Shown here in pieces: positions 1 to 6,215 of a stretch of 22,368 bases of DNA; positions within the stretch are counted from its first letter, which is position 1, and each line of letters opens with the position of its first letter. The notes below the pieces were generated by a model. The model did not search any database and was not told the DNA's origin. It worked only from the letters and a program-made list of their open reading frames with translations. Location: positions 1 through 22,368 of the forward strand of contig CALRHN010000004.1 in assembly GCA_943359425.1 (NCBI GenBank), read 5' to 3'. The DNA comes from Candidatus Nomurabacteria bacterium (GTDB lineage: Bacteria > Patescibacteriota > Minisyncoccia > Phycocordibacterales > UBA9973). The translations under genes and the position numbers were made by a program.

Positions 1-298
1 GGGAACTTGCCGTCGGGGAAGACGAAGGGGCGAGATGGACGGTTGTATTCGTCGCTGTATCGCTTCCCGTCTTGTGATAATAGATTATGACGTTAATCGT
101 CTCCCCTTGCGGTGCGGAGACGTTCGTCGGCCAACAGTAGTTCGACCCTGTCGGAGTATTTTGGGTAGCGTTGGCGACAGTTGTTGTCGGGCAATCGCTG
201 CCGAGGTTATTAAAGACTGCCGAAGCCTGCGCATGCGGCGCGACGGAAAAAGCCGCCATCGCGATCGCAACAATCAAACCGAGTTTAAGTGTTTTCAT
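1..298 (-). CDS. Exported surface protein, N-terminal part (DUF11-like), runs off the left edge
   Basis: The reading frame is open from the start codon to the window edge, giving about 99 residues of a longer protein. The start MKTLKLGLIVAIAMAAFSVA has a charged tip and hydrophobic core followed by APHAQA, a good signal peptidase I site near residue 25. The mature part reads ETINVIIYYHKTGSDTATNT, which resembles the opening strand of DUF11-type repeats common in large CPR surface proteins (inference from memory). ATG codons at 301 and 298 are both in frame and an in-frame TAA lies upstream. I chose 298 because a TATACA hexamer (305-310, minus) lies six bases before it, the spacing seen at other leaderless starts here. 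The function is probably cell-surface or adhesive, but most of the protein lies outside the window. Confidence 0.7.
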   Translation of the reverse strand, partial: MKTLKLGLIVAIAMAAFSVAPHAQASAVFNNLGSDCPTTTVANATQNTPTGSNYCWPTNVSAPQGETINVIIYYHKTGSDTATNTTVHLAPSSSPTASS

Positions 299-304
299 CA
301 TACA

Positions 305-310
305 TGTATA
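305..310 (-). promoter_or_regulatory. Possible -10 element for the DUF11-like gene
   Basis: Minus-strand TATACA sits six bases before the ATG at 298. No convincing -35 is visible. It is listed because the same geometry recurs before other genes in the window. Confidence 0.35.
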
Positions 311-351
311 AAATTAACTGATAACAATGCGTGTACCGTTTCAAAATACAC

Positions 352-417
352 ACTTCTCAACTTTCAATCTCGATTGAAAACTGGGAAGTGCGGAGATTTC
401 TTTATTGAAAATCTCCG
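352..417 (-). terminator. Two tandem hairpins after the decapeptide-repeat protein gene
   Basis: This gap lies between two minus-strand genes. The first hairpin met by the minus-strand transcript has a 9-bp perfect stem (391-399 with 409-417, CGGAGATTT and complement) and a 9-nt loop. The second (352-389) has an inner TTTCAA/TTGAAA stem and an outer ACTTC/GAAGT stem separated by an internal loop. Neither is followed by a strong U tract, so they may stabilise the 3' end or terminate weakly. Nothing else is recognisable in 299-458. Confidence 0.4.
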
Positions 418-458
418 TATTTACTTCATGCTACAAAAAGAACAAAATTACTTACAGT

Positions 459-1613
459 TTACTTAACTGGTGCTCCGCCGGCCGGATGCCCACCATTGGT
501 ATCACCACCAGTAGGAATTCCGCCGGTGTTTTGACCACCTTGGGGAATACCGCCGATAAGCTCTCCTCCCTGAACGTGACCCCCGATAAGCATTCCACCA
601 TCAACATGACCTCCGAAAAGCGTTCCTCCACCTGGATGTCCTCCATAAGAAGGAGGTGAAGAATATTGCATCGGCATGGGGGATGATTGAGCCGGCATTG
701 GAGGATTCAACGAATACGAATACCCGTCTTGTTGCACGATAACCGTAGAAGCCGCAACAGGAGGATTGAGTGACTGCGTGAAACCTGTTGTGGTTGCAGT
801 AGTCGTTGTGTTCTGCCCGCAGCAACATGGCGCAATGCTCCACTCCTCAGTCTCTGTTGTTGTGCAGGTCCTGTGATGAACTATGCGTACCAACACATTA
901 GCGACCGTGTCCTTTTTTTCATCCCATGGAACAAAGTCAGGACAAGGATTCACCGGTGCTGGCGGAGAGTACGTCACAGGCGGAGTATAAGTAGTTCCTC
1001 CACCTTGGTAGGAGGATGGAGCCGGAGCAGAAAAATGAAACGGGTACCACGTATATACATTGCCGCAATCTCTCGACTCCTGGGGAATAATGTACTTCCC
1101 TTTAAGAGGAGCAAAATTCGGGTCGATGCTTGCAATATCAACATCAGTTTCCCTCTCATCAACTTGCCCATACCGAGCTCCGACAGCGTTGGGGTAAGGA
1201 TTCCGTTTGAGTGGGCTCAGTATATGCGGCCCGCCTACTCCGAGATATCCATATTGAACATTGGGGTCAAGCGTTGGCCCTATATAGGCATACGCATCAT
1301 GCACAATCTGCGCAGTTGCCCGCGTAAACGTGTCCATCCAATATCCCATTCCGTTATCAGTCCATTCGAACCGAGCACCATTCACCGTGAAATGAAAAAT
1401 GTTTCTGCATACCTGATTGTCCCACTGGGCCAATGCGGTATATTTGTCATCTTTCGTAATCTTAGGGTTGAGGTGTGCATCAATTGCTTCGACCGTGTAA
1501 AATGGTCCCCCGATTGACATGGGGTCTAATGCTTTGGCTTCAAATTTGAAACCGAAGAATGCAAGTGTCCATAGAAGGGTCACTTTTTTGGTAAAGAAGT
1601 TGTTTATTTTCAT
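459..1613 (-). CDS. Secreted protein with C-terminal ten-residue Gly-rich repeats
   Basis: This 384-aa protein has an N-terminal signal peptide (MKINNFFTKKVTLLWTLAFF, probable cleavage after KALA-like residues near 29). Residues about 30-190 form an unrecognised domain rich in Trp, Tyr and Asn, with cysteines near 69 and 183 that could form a disulfide. A Pro/Ser/Tyr-rich linker follows. A later segment contains a CCC cluster near 264 and Thr runs (NTTTTATTT), and the motif SLNPP occurs twice. Residues 324-384 are six copies of a strict ten-residue repeat, GGHxxGGxLI-like (GGHPGGGTLF, GGHVDGGMLI, GGHVQGGELI and so on). It is the only gene here with a consensus promoter and a long leader, which suggests high expression. 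I do not recognise the family. A cell-surface or matrix role is an inference from export and repeats. Confidence 0.75.
   Translation of the reverse strand: MKINNFFTKKVTLLWTLAFFGFKFEAKALDPMSIGGPFYTVEAIDAHLNPKITKDDKYTALAQWDNQVCRNIFHFTVNGARFEWTDNGMGYWMDTFTRATAQIVHDAYAYIGPTLDPNVQYGYLGVGGPHILSPLKRNPYPNAVGARYGQVDERETDVDIASIDPNFAPLKGKYIIPQESRDCGNVYTWYPFHFSAPAPSSYQGGGTTYTPPVTYSPPAPVNPCPDFVPWDEKKDTVANVLVRIVHHRTCTTTETEEWSIAPCCCGQNTTTTATTTGFTQSLNPPVAASTVIVQQDGYSYSLNPPMPAQSSPMPMQYSSPPSYGGHPGGGTLFGGHVDGGMLIGGHVQGGELIGGIPQGGQNTGGIPTGGDTNGGHPAGGAPVK
462..644 (-). repeat. Six in-frame 30-bp tandem repeats encoding a GGxxxGGxxx decapeptide
   Basis: The coding sequence for residues 324-384 is built of 30-bp units. 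Each encodes GG-(H/I)-(P/V)-x-GG-x-x-x. His-Pro or His-Val units come first and Ile-Pro units in the fourth and fifth copies. The units differ at the DNA level, so this is an old or selected array and not a recent slippage product. Confidence 0.8.
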
Positions 1614-1690
1614 TTTGCGTTAAGTTTAGATATTGTTTACGGAAAAATATATGTATTTAAGATCTTTTAGAATCCAGAAGTTTCAAATGC

Positions 1691-1719
1691 ATTGTATCAT
1701 AAAAGACCTTTGCTGTCAA
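1691..1719 (-). promoter_or_regulatory. Consensus sigma70-type promoter of the decapeptide-repeat protein gene
   Basis: On the minus strand, TTGACA (1714-1719) and TACAAT (1691-1696) are separated by exactly 17 bp, and TG precedes the -10 with one base between (extended -10). The predicted start is near 1684, giving a leader of about 70 nt before the ATG at 1613. This is the best promoter match in the window. A small dyad (AAAAG-CCTT / AAGG-CTTTT, about 1701-1727) overlaps the -35 and could be an operator. Confidence 0.75.
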
Positions 1720-1773
1720 GGACTTTTTGAACCTCCCCTTCTTTGCCCAAGAACCCAAAAATGCTTATTTTTC

Positions 1774-1802
1774 TTGTGTTAAGGGACACGTCACGGTACT
1801 AT
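1774..1802 (+). promoter_or_regulatory. Promoter of the pilB-like gene, leaderless geometry
   Basis: TTGTGT (1774-1779), a 17-bp spacer and TACTAT (1797-1802). Six bases separate the -10 from the GTG at 1809, so the transcript should begin at or next to the start codon. This argues against the upstream ATG at 1743, which lies ahead of the promoter. Confidence 0.6.
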
Positions 1803-1808
1803 AGAGGG

Positions 1809-2594
1809 GTGACTATCACCTTTGATGACGAAAAAGAAGAGCGAAAGTTGACAGACTTGAAGAAACAGGAAGAAGAAGACCTCGTCCAAGTCCTCGCCGC
1901 TTCGAAATATAATCTCCCCTACGTGAATCTCCTGACGCAGACGATTGAGAACGAAGCTCTTCGTCTCATCCCCGAAGAGAGCGCTCGCGCATTTGAGATC
2001 GCGCCCTTCAAACTCGTCGGCAAGACGGCCCACGTCGCCGTGCGCTCCCCTTCGCGGGACGAAGTTGTCGAGTTCGAAAAGTCTCTCGAAGAGAAAGGCT
2101 ACACCGTCATCGCCTACATGGCTTCGCAACAAAGCTTGGAGAAAGCGTGGGAGCGATACAAAGAACTTTCTTTCGCATCAGAATCGAAAGCCGGTTCACT
2201 CGATATTTCCGGCGAGACGCTCGAAGCGCTCGGCAGTGAGATCCACACCATGCTCGATATTCCGCGCATCATCGAGAAATCCGAACAGGAGCACAAGACG
2301 CATAAGATCTCGCACCTCTTGGAAATAATTCTCGCCGGCGCCATATCCATCAATGCCTCCGATATACATATAGAGCCGGAAGAATCCCGCATGCGTGTGC
2401 GTTTTCGTCTCGACGGCGTTCTGCAGGACGTTCTCTTCCTCAAACTTGATGTCTTTCAGATGATTAACTCGCGCATCAAGCTCCTCTCGGGGCTAAAGCT
2501 CACGATCAAGAACAAAGCGCAGGACGGACGCTTCAGCATCATGTTCAAGGAGATCGAGATCAACATCAGAACGTCGCTCATCCCCGGCGCATAG
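1809..2594 (+). CDS. pilB: Type IV pilus assembly ATPase PilB/GspE, N-terminal part up to an in-frame TAG
   Basis: Starting at GTG 1809 (261 codons before TAG 2592-2594), this is the N-terminal part of a PilB/GspE-family secretion ATPase. Residues of the N1 domain include NLPYVNLLTQTIENEALRLI and PFKLVGKTAHVAVRSPSRDE. The N2 domain begins at ASDIHIEPEESRMRVRFRLD and ends at IRTSLIPGA, just where the family normally continues with Tyr-Gly-Glu-Ser. After the TAG the same frame resumes with GESIVMRILNPKS, so one base change turned a Tyr codon into amber. The full gene would be 566 residues, normal for PilB. On its own this fragment lacks Walker A, Walker B and the zinc motif and should not hydrolyse ATP. 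It is either a recent pseudogene, a strain variant, a sequencing error or a suppressed stop. Confidence 0.8.
   Translation: MTITFDDEKEERKLTDLKKQEEEDLVQVLAASKYNLPYVNLLTQTIENEALRLIPEESARAFEIAPFKLVGKTAHVAVRSPSRDEVVEFEKSLEEKGYTVIAYMASQQSLEKAWERYKELSFASESKAGSLDISGETLEALGSEIHTMLDIPRIIEKSEQEHKTHKISHLLEIILAGAISINASDIHIEPEESRMRVRFRLDGVLQDVLFLKLDVFQMINSRIKLLSGLKLTIKNKAQDGRFSIMFKEIEINIRTSLIPGA
2592..2594 (+). other. In-frame amber codon splitting pilB
   Basis: GCA-TAG-GGC-GAA-TCG replaces the expected Ala-Tyr-Gly-Glu-Ser. The two halves are in the same frame with no indel. TAC or TAT to TAG is a single transversion. Confidence 0.9.
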
Positions 2595-2609
2595 GGCGAA
2601 TCGATCGTC

Positions 2610-3509
2610 ATGCGTATCTTGAATCCGAAGTCGATACAGGTAAATCTCGAAGACATGGGAATGGATCCGGTTCTTTTCGAAACGGTCCAGCATGAGATCG
2701 CAAAACCGAACGGCATGATCCTGCTCACCGGTCCGACGGGTTCGGGAAAGACGACGACCTTGTATGCCTTTCTGCGGAAAATCTATTCCCCCGAAATAAA
2801 GATCATAACCATTGAAGATCCGGTGGAATATCACTTGGCAGGCGTCACCCAGACGCAGACCGAAAAAGGCTATACATTCCTCGACGGATTGCGCTCTGCA
2901 CTGCGTCAGGATCCCGACGTCATCATGGTGGGAGAAATACGCGATTCCGAAACGGCGAAGATCGCCGTCGAGTCCGCGCTCACCGGCCACCTCGTCTTCT
3001 CAACGCTCCACACAAACAACGCGGCCGGCGTCATCCCCCGTCTCATCGACCTCGACGTGAATCCGAAGATCATGGTCTCCGCCCTCTCACTCTCCATCGC
3101 ACAGCGTCTCGTGCGCATCCTCTGCAGCGTGTGCAAGAAAGAGCGCCCGGTGACCGACGAAGAGAAAGCTATCGTGAAGAAAATCCTCGATCACGCAGTC
3201 GCCGACGGCAAAGACTTGTCCCGTTATCACGTCGATCCGAATCAAGAAGTGAAGTTATTTGCCGCAGCCGGATGCGAAGCGTGCAATCACACCGGATACA
3301 AAGGCCGTATGGGAGTATTCGAAGCGATCAAGACGGATGCCGAAATAGAAAAGATAATTACAACGAATCCATCGGAACGTGAAATAAAAAAAGCCGCATC
3401 GCGGCAGGGAATTCTCAATATGCAAGAAGACGGCATCATCAAAGTTCTCTCCGGTGTCACCTCAATCGAAGAGGTGCAGAGCGTTGTTGATCTGCGGGAA
3501 GAATATTAA
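2610..3509 (+). CDS. pilB: Type IV pilus assembly ATPase PilB/GspE, C-terminal motor part after the TAG
   Basis: These 299 residues carry the whole catalytic core of a GspE/PilB hexameric ATPase that powers pilin polymerisation at the inner face of the membrane. Walker A is GPTGSGKTTT (about residues 42-51), the Asp box is TIEDPVEYH, and the Walker B/His-box region is DPDVIMVGEIRDSETA followed by LVFSTLHTNNAAG. The zinc-binding tetracysteine is split between CSVCKKE and CEACNHTGYKGR. The first Met (2610) lies inside the normal N2-to-motor linker, five codons after the amber codon, and is simply the first ATG, not a natural family start. Separate expression by reinitiation is possible but no ribosome-binding site is visible. 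The stop codon overlaps the arm of a long hairpin. Confidence 0.8.
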   Translation: MRILNPKSIQVNLEDMGMDPVLFETVQHEIAKPNGMILLTGPTGSGKTTTLYAFLRKIYSPEIKIITIEDPVEYHLAGVTQTQTEKGYTFLDGLRSALRQDPDVIMVGEIRDSETAKIAVESALTGHLVFSTLHTNNAAGVIPRLIDLDVNPKIMVSALSLSIAQRLVRILCSVCKKERPVTDEEKAIVKKILDHAVADGKDLSRYHVDPNQEVKLFAAAGCEACNHTGYKGRMGVFEAIKTDAEIEKIITTNPSEREIKKAASRQGILNMQEDGIIKVLSGVTSIEEVQSVVDLREEY

Positions 3510-3602
3510 TAAAAAATAAGCAAATATAATTTTTAGCAGCGAGGACAATCTGAGCGAAGTGAGTTCCGCAGCAAGAAAAATTATATTTGCTTATTTTTTA
3601 TT
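3508..3602 (+). terminator. 27-bp perfect inverted repeat at the 3' end of pilB
   Basis: Arms 3508-3534 and 3576-3602 are perfect complements (AT-rich, AATAAAAAATAAGCAAATAT and on). The 41-nt centre holds GCAGCGAGGAC, GAGCGAAGTGAG and GTTCCGCAGC. The left arm starts on the pilB stop codon. A transcript would form one very long hairpin ending in a T-rich run, serving as terminator or 3' end protection. It may also be a copy of an intergenic mobile hairpin. Confidence 0.6.
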
Positions 3603-3619
3603 TGATTTCAAGCAGGCAC

Positions 3620-3778
3620 AAAAAAAGAGCATAAATCTCTAAACAATCCTTGTATCACTGTATGATGCAAGTAACAAGATTTTAAAGGATAGACCCAGCG
3701 AACCTATAAATAGTGCCAGAACGTCCTTTGCAAACTTATATAACCGCGAGGCTGATTGCTTAGAGATTTATGCCCTCT
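3620..3778 (-). ncRNA. Putative structured small RNA with a long closing stem and U-tail
   Basis: Positions 3754-3778 pair with 3624-3648. Read as minus-strand RNA, all 25 positions pair (22 Watson-Crick, three G-U at 3625/3777, 3628/3774 and 3643/3759). Read as plus-strand RNA those three are A-C mismatches, which assigns the strand. The 3' arm runs straight into seven Us (3626-3620). The 105-nt interior can form a hairpin at 3649-3678 (ACAAG/CTTGT with an inner ATCA/TGAT) and a 6-bp stem AAAGGA/TCCTTT (3684-3689 with 3724-3729). Total length is about 160 nt. The long closing stem with an open centre resembles 6S RNA architecture, but I find no diagnostic sequence, so the identity is open. 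The promoter is unclear; ATAGTA/TATAGT repeats lie near 3798-3808. tmRNA and SRP RNA signatures are absent. Confidence 0.45.
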
Positions 3779-3837
3779 GTAAAAAACACCAAAGACTATA
3801 GTACTATACAAAAAACTAACCGCCTATCTCACTTAGT

Positions 3838-3845
3838 GGTATACT
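3838..3845 (+). promoter_or_regulatory. Possible extended -10 promoter for the ruvB operon
   Basis: TGGTATACT provides an extended -10 without a good -35. Transcription would start near 3852 and give an 87-nt leader to the ATG at 3939. The leader contains an imperfect AT-rich dyad at about 3862-3898. A second weak -10-like sequence (CATAAT, near 3890) would give a shorter leader. Confidence 0.35.
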
Positions 3846-3938
3846 CGGTGCATAAGCTGTTGATAAATTGCTCTGGGGACAGTCTAGCATAATTTATTGC
3901 CCCTGTCAACTCTCTGGCAAAAACAGCCAAATCCATAT

Positions 3939-4964
3939 ATGGCAAAAACCGATATAAATCAAGACAAAATAGAGAAAAACGACGAGCTCTTTCTGGACCA
4001 AACGCTCCGTCCCAGCGCATGGGACGAATATATAGGCCAGAATACTATCAAAGAGAACCTGAAAATCCTCCTTCAGGCGGCAAAAGAGCGCAACCACCCC
4101 ACGGAACACATCCTTTTCTACGGTCCTCCCGGCCTCGGCAAGACGACGCTTGCCCACTTGATAGCCCACGAAACGGGCAGACAGATGAAGATCACCTCCG
4201 GCCCCGCCATAGAGAAGGTCGGTGACCTCGCCTCTATTCTCACGAATCTCTCGCCGGGCGATATTCTCTTCATCGACGAGATCCACCGCCTCAACAAGAT
4301 GGTAGAAGAAGTCCTCTACCCTGCCATGGAGAGCGGAATCCTCGACATCATCATCGGCAAGGGTCCGTCGGCGCGCACGATTCAGCTCGATCTGCCGCCT
4401 TTCACGCTCGTCGCCGCAACAACGCGCATTGCACTGCTCTCCGCGCCGCTCCGTTCGCGTTTCTCGGGCGGAACATTCCGTCTCGAATTCTATTCCGAAG
4501 ACGAGATCGCGCGTATCATCGAACGCTCGGCGAAAATTCTCGGCGTCACGCTCGCTCCCGATGCCGTCGGTGAAATAGCGAAACGCGCCCGCTTCACCCC
4601 GCGCACGGCGAATTACTTCCTGAAACGCGGCCGTGACTACGCGCAGGTGCACAAGAGTGATCTCGACAAGAAAACGGTCTTCCTCGCCCTCTCCCTTCTC
4701 GGCATCGACGAGCTCGGTCTCTCCGACTCCGATCGCATGATACTCACAACAATAATAGAAAAATTCGACGGCGGTCCTGTCGGTCTCAACACCATAGCTG
4801 CGGCAACCTCTGAAGAAGAAGCGACGATAGAAGAAGTCGTCGAACCGTATCTCATCCAGCGCGGATTGCTCGAGCGTACTCCACGCGGCAGAACGGCAAC
4901 AAAGAAAGCGTATGAACATCTTGGTTTCGATTTTCCGAAATCGAGGCAAGGAGAGTTACTATAA
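3939..4964 (+). CDS. ruvB: Holliday junction branch migration helicase RuvB
   Basis: This 341-aa AAA+ ATPase forms the hexameric motor that, with RuvA, drives branch migration of Holliday junctions. Visible motifs are the N-terminal LRPSAWDEYIGQ segment, Walker A GPPGLGKTT, Walker B LFIDEIHRL, sensor-like AATTRIALLSAPLRSRF with the arginine finger in RSRF, and a C-terminal winged helix GGPVGLNTIAAATSEEEATI followed by YLIQRGLLERTPRGR. Length is normal. I chose ATG 3939 (MAKTDINQDKIEKNDELF) over the in-frame ATG 3897, because family members start just before this point. It heads the ruvB-yebC-ruvC operon: yebC starts 4 nt after its stop. No ruvA is present in the window. Confidence 0.95.
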   Translation: MAKTDINQDKIEKNDELFLDQTLRPSAWDEYIGQNTIKENLKILLQAAKERNHPTEHILFYGPPGLGKTTLAHLIAHETGRQMKITSGPAIEKVGDLASILTNLSPGDILFIDEIHRLNKMVEEVLYPAMESGILDIIIGKGPSARTIQLDLPPFTLVAATTRIALLSAPLRSRFSGGTFRLEFYSEDEIARIIERSAKILGVTLAPDAVGEIAKRARFTPRTANYFLKRGRDYAQVHKSDLDKKTVFLALSLLGIDELGLSDSDRMILTTIIEKFDGGPVGLNTIAAATSEEEATIEEVVEPYLIQRGLLERTPRGRTATKKAYEHLGFDFPKSRQGELL

Positions 4965-4968
4965 GTAC

Positions 4969-5493
4969 ATGAGCCACTCGCAATGGGAGAAAAAGAAATA
5001 CAAGAAAGCGGCAAGCGAAGGCAAGACGAGCAAGTTGTACTCGAAACTCGTTCGTGTCATTACTATGGAAGCCAAGAAGGCAGGGGGCAATAAAGAAGCC
5101 CCGGCCCTCAAGGCTGCCATACAGAAGGCCCGCGATGTCGATATGCCGAACGACAATATTGAACGGGCTGTGAAGAAGGCGACGGAGGCGGGAGACGCCA
5201 TGGAGCATATGACATATGAAGCATATGGGCCCGGAGGCGTCGGCATCGTCATCCAAGCGCTCACGAGCAATAGGAATAAAGCGGCACAGGAAATAAAATT
5301 CATTCTCTCGAAGAATGGTTTCGCACTCGGTGCTATCGGATCCGTCACATGGTCATTCGCAAAAGAAGGAACTTCATGGACGCCGACAACGACCATTCCC
5401 CTTTCGCCTGAAGACTCTGAACTGCTCGAGAAGATTGTCGACGAACTTGAAGACAACGACGAAGTGCAAGAAATTTTTACGAATGCCGAATAA
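4969..5493 (+). CDS. yebC: YebC/TACO1-family protein, short form lacking the middle domain
   Basis: The start MSHSQWEKKKYKKAASEGKT matches the family opening (S-x-W-x-x-x-K-x-x-K). NRNKAAQEIKFILSKNGFAL and GSVTWSFAKEG follow the known domain I and early domain II pattern, and the end EDSELLEKIVDELEDNDEVQEIFTN matches the family C-terminus. Full-length YebC is about 240-250 aa; this one is 174 aa. About 60-70 residues between the GSVTW strand and the C-terminal helix are replaced by a short Thr/Pro linker (TSWTPTTTIPLS). YebC proteins are described as DNA-binding regulators and, more recently, as ribosome-associated factors. The ATG at 4969 is preceded by AAGGAG about 15 nt upstream, inside the end of ruvB. 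The in-frame upstream ATG (4912) lies inside ruvB and lacks family similarity. Confidence 0.88.
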   Translation: MSHSQWEKKKYKKAASEGKTSKLYSKLVRVITMEAKKAGGNKEAPALKAAIQKARDVDMPNDNIERAVKKATEAGDAMEHMTYEAYGPGGVGIVIQALTSNRNKAAQEIKFILSKNGFALGAIGSVTWSFAKEGTSWTPTTTIPLSPEDSELLEKIVDELEDNDEVQEIFTNAE

Positions 5494-5494
5494 T

Positions 5495-5968
5495 ATGAAA
5501 CTACTTTCCATCGATCCCGGATTCGAGCGTCTCGGCATTGCCGTCATCTCTTCAGAGAAAGGCAAGCTTACGCTCGCTGCATCCGAATGTTTCAAGACGA
5601 GCGCGAAAATACCTTTTGCAGAACGTCTCGCCGCCATACAGGAAAAAGTCGAAGATGTGATCGCTTCGCACAAACCGACGGCGCTGGCCATTGAGAAGCT
5701 GTTCTTCAGCAATAACCAGACTACTGCCATGCGCGTCGCCGAAGCCCGCGGTGTCGTCGTTGCGACAGCTGCTCGGCACGGACTCGCCGTCTATGAATAC
5801 ACGCCGGGAGAGATCAAGGTCGCCGTCACGGGTAACGGCGCGGCCGGCAAGGCTGCGGTTATGAAGATGATCCCTATACTGATTCACATGAAAACGGCCT
5901 CAAGTTCCGACGATGAGATGGACGCCATAGCTGTCGGTCTCACCTGCCTCGCCCGCGAACGGCTGTAA
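5495..5968 (+). CDS. ruvC: Holliday junction resolvase RuvC
   Basis: This 157-aa endonuclease cuts Holliday junctions in partnership with RuvAB. It begins MKLLSIDPGFERLGIAV with the first catalytic Asp in the IDPG motif. The catalytic Glu is in LAIEKLFF, followed by the typical NNQTTAMRVAEARGVVV helix and YTPGEIKVAVTGNGAAGK. The final acidic pair is in SSDDEMDAIAVGL. Length is at the short end of normal. ATG 5495 comes two bases after the yebC stop at 5493 (TAA-T-ATG), so translation is likely coupled. An in-frame ATG at 5483 would add four residues. Confidence 0.95.
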   Translation: MKLLSIDPGFERLGIAVISSEKGKLTLAASECFKTSAKIPFAERLAAIQEKVEDVIASHKPTALAIEKLFFSNNQTTAMRVAEARGVVVATAARHGLAVYEYTPGEIKVAVTGNGAAGKAAVMKMIPILIHMKTASSSDDEMDAIAVGLTCLARERL

Positions 5969-5974
5969 CAGTTT

Positions 5975-6110
5975 ACCCGCACACTAAGTCTGGCATTGTT
6001 GCGCTTCGCCTTTTATATATGAGCCTAAAATAAAGACCTCTCGAACTTCCAATGTCCTCCTCAAAACTTCACTCCGCAACGAGGAGCCATGCCAGACTTA
6101 GTGTGCGGGT
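5975..6110. repeat. Inverted-repeat element A (136 bp) after ruvC
   Basis: Perfect 22-bp terminal arms at 5975-5996 and 6089-6110, beginning ACCCGCACACTAAG and ending with the complement. Inside them, TGTTGCG (5997-6003) can pair with CGCAAC near 6075-6080. The interior of about 70 bp shows no gene. The outer 38-40 bp on each side match element B at 15082-15219 with few changes, while the interiors differ. It lies directly after ruvC and probably ends that operon's transcript. No clear target-site duplication is visible. Confidence 0.75.
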
Positions 6111-6119
6111 TTATCCACA
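6111..6119 (+). promoter_or_regulatory. Isolated perfect DnaA box
   Basis: TTATCCACA abuts the right arm of element A. It is an exact match to the consensus DnaA site, outside the dnaA-dnaN region. No second box is near, so a chance match cannot be excluded. Confidence 0.35.
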
Positions 6120-6215
6120 CCTTTTTTCGTGACAGAAAGAAAAGTATTTTGTATCTTGTCTGTAGCAATTGAACAGTTGGTTTTGGGCGGTTTACTAGAT
6201 TTATATGTTTGATGT

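Noticed and set aside
462..644. CRISPR-like array of 30-bp repeats
   Set aside because: The repeats are in frame in a secreted protein, have no spacers of uniform length and diverge at third positions.
2592..2594. Genetic code with TAG recoded as an amino acid
   Set aside because: The PBP gene, yidD, yidC and virB4 all end with TAG at normal family lengths, so TAG is a real stop here.
3620..3778. tmRNA, SRP RNA or tRNA
   Set aside because: No GGUCAGG-type SRP loop, tRNA-like acceptor end, CCA or T-loop consensus is present.
3906..4949. 347-residue open frame on the minus strand opposite ruvB
   Set aside because: It mirrors ruvB codon positions, is rich in Arg and Glu, shows no family motif and overlaps a clear conserved gene.
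5975..6110. Insertion sequence with its own transposase
   Set aside because: Only 136 bp long, with no open frame. If mobile it would need an enzyme encoded elsewhere.
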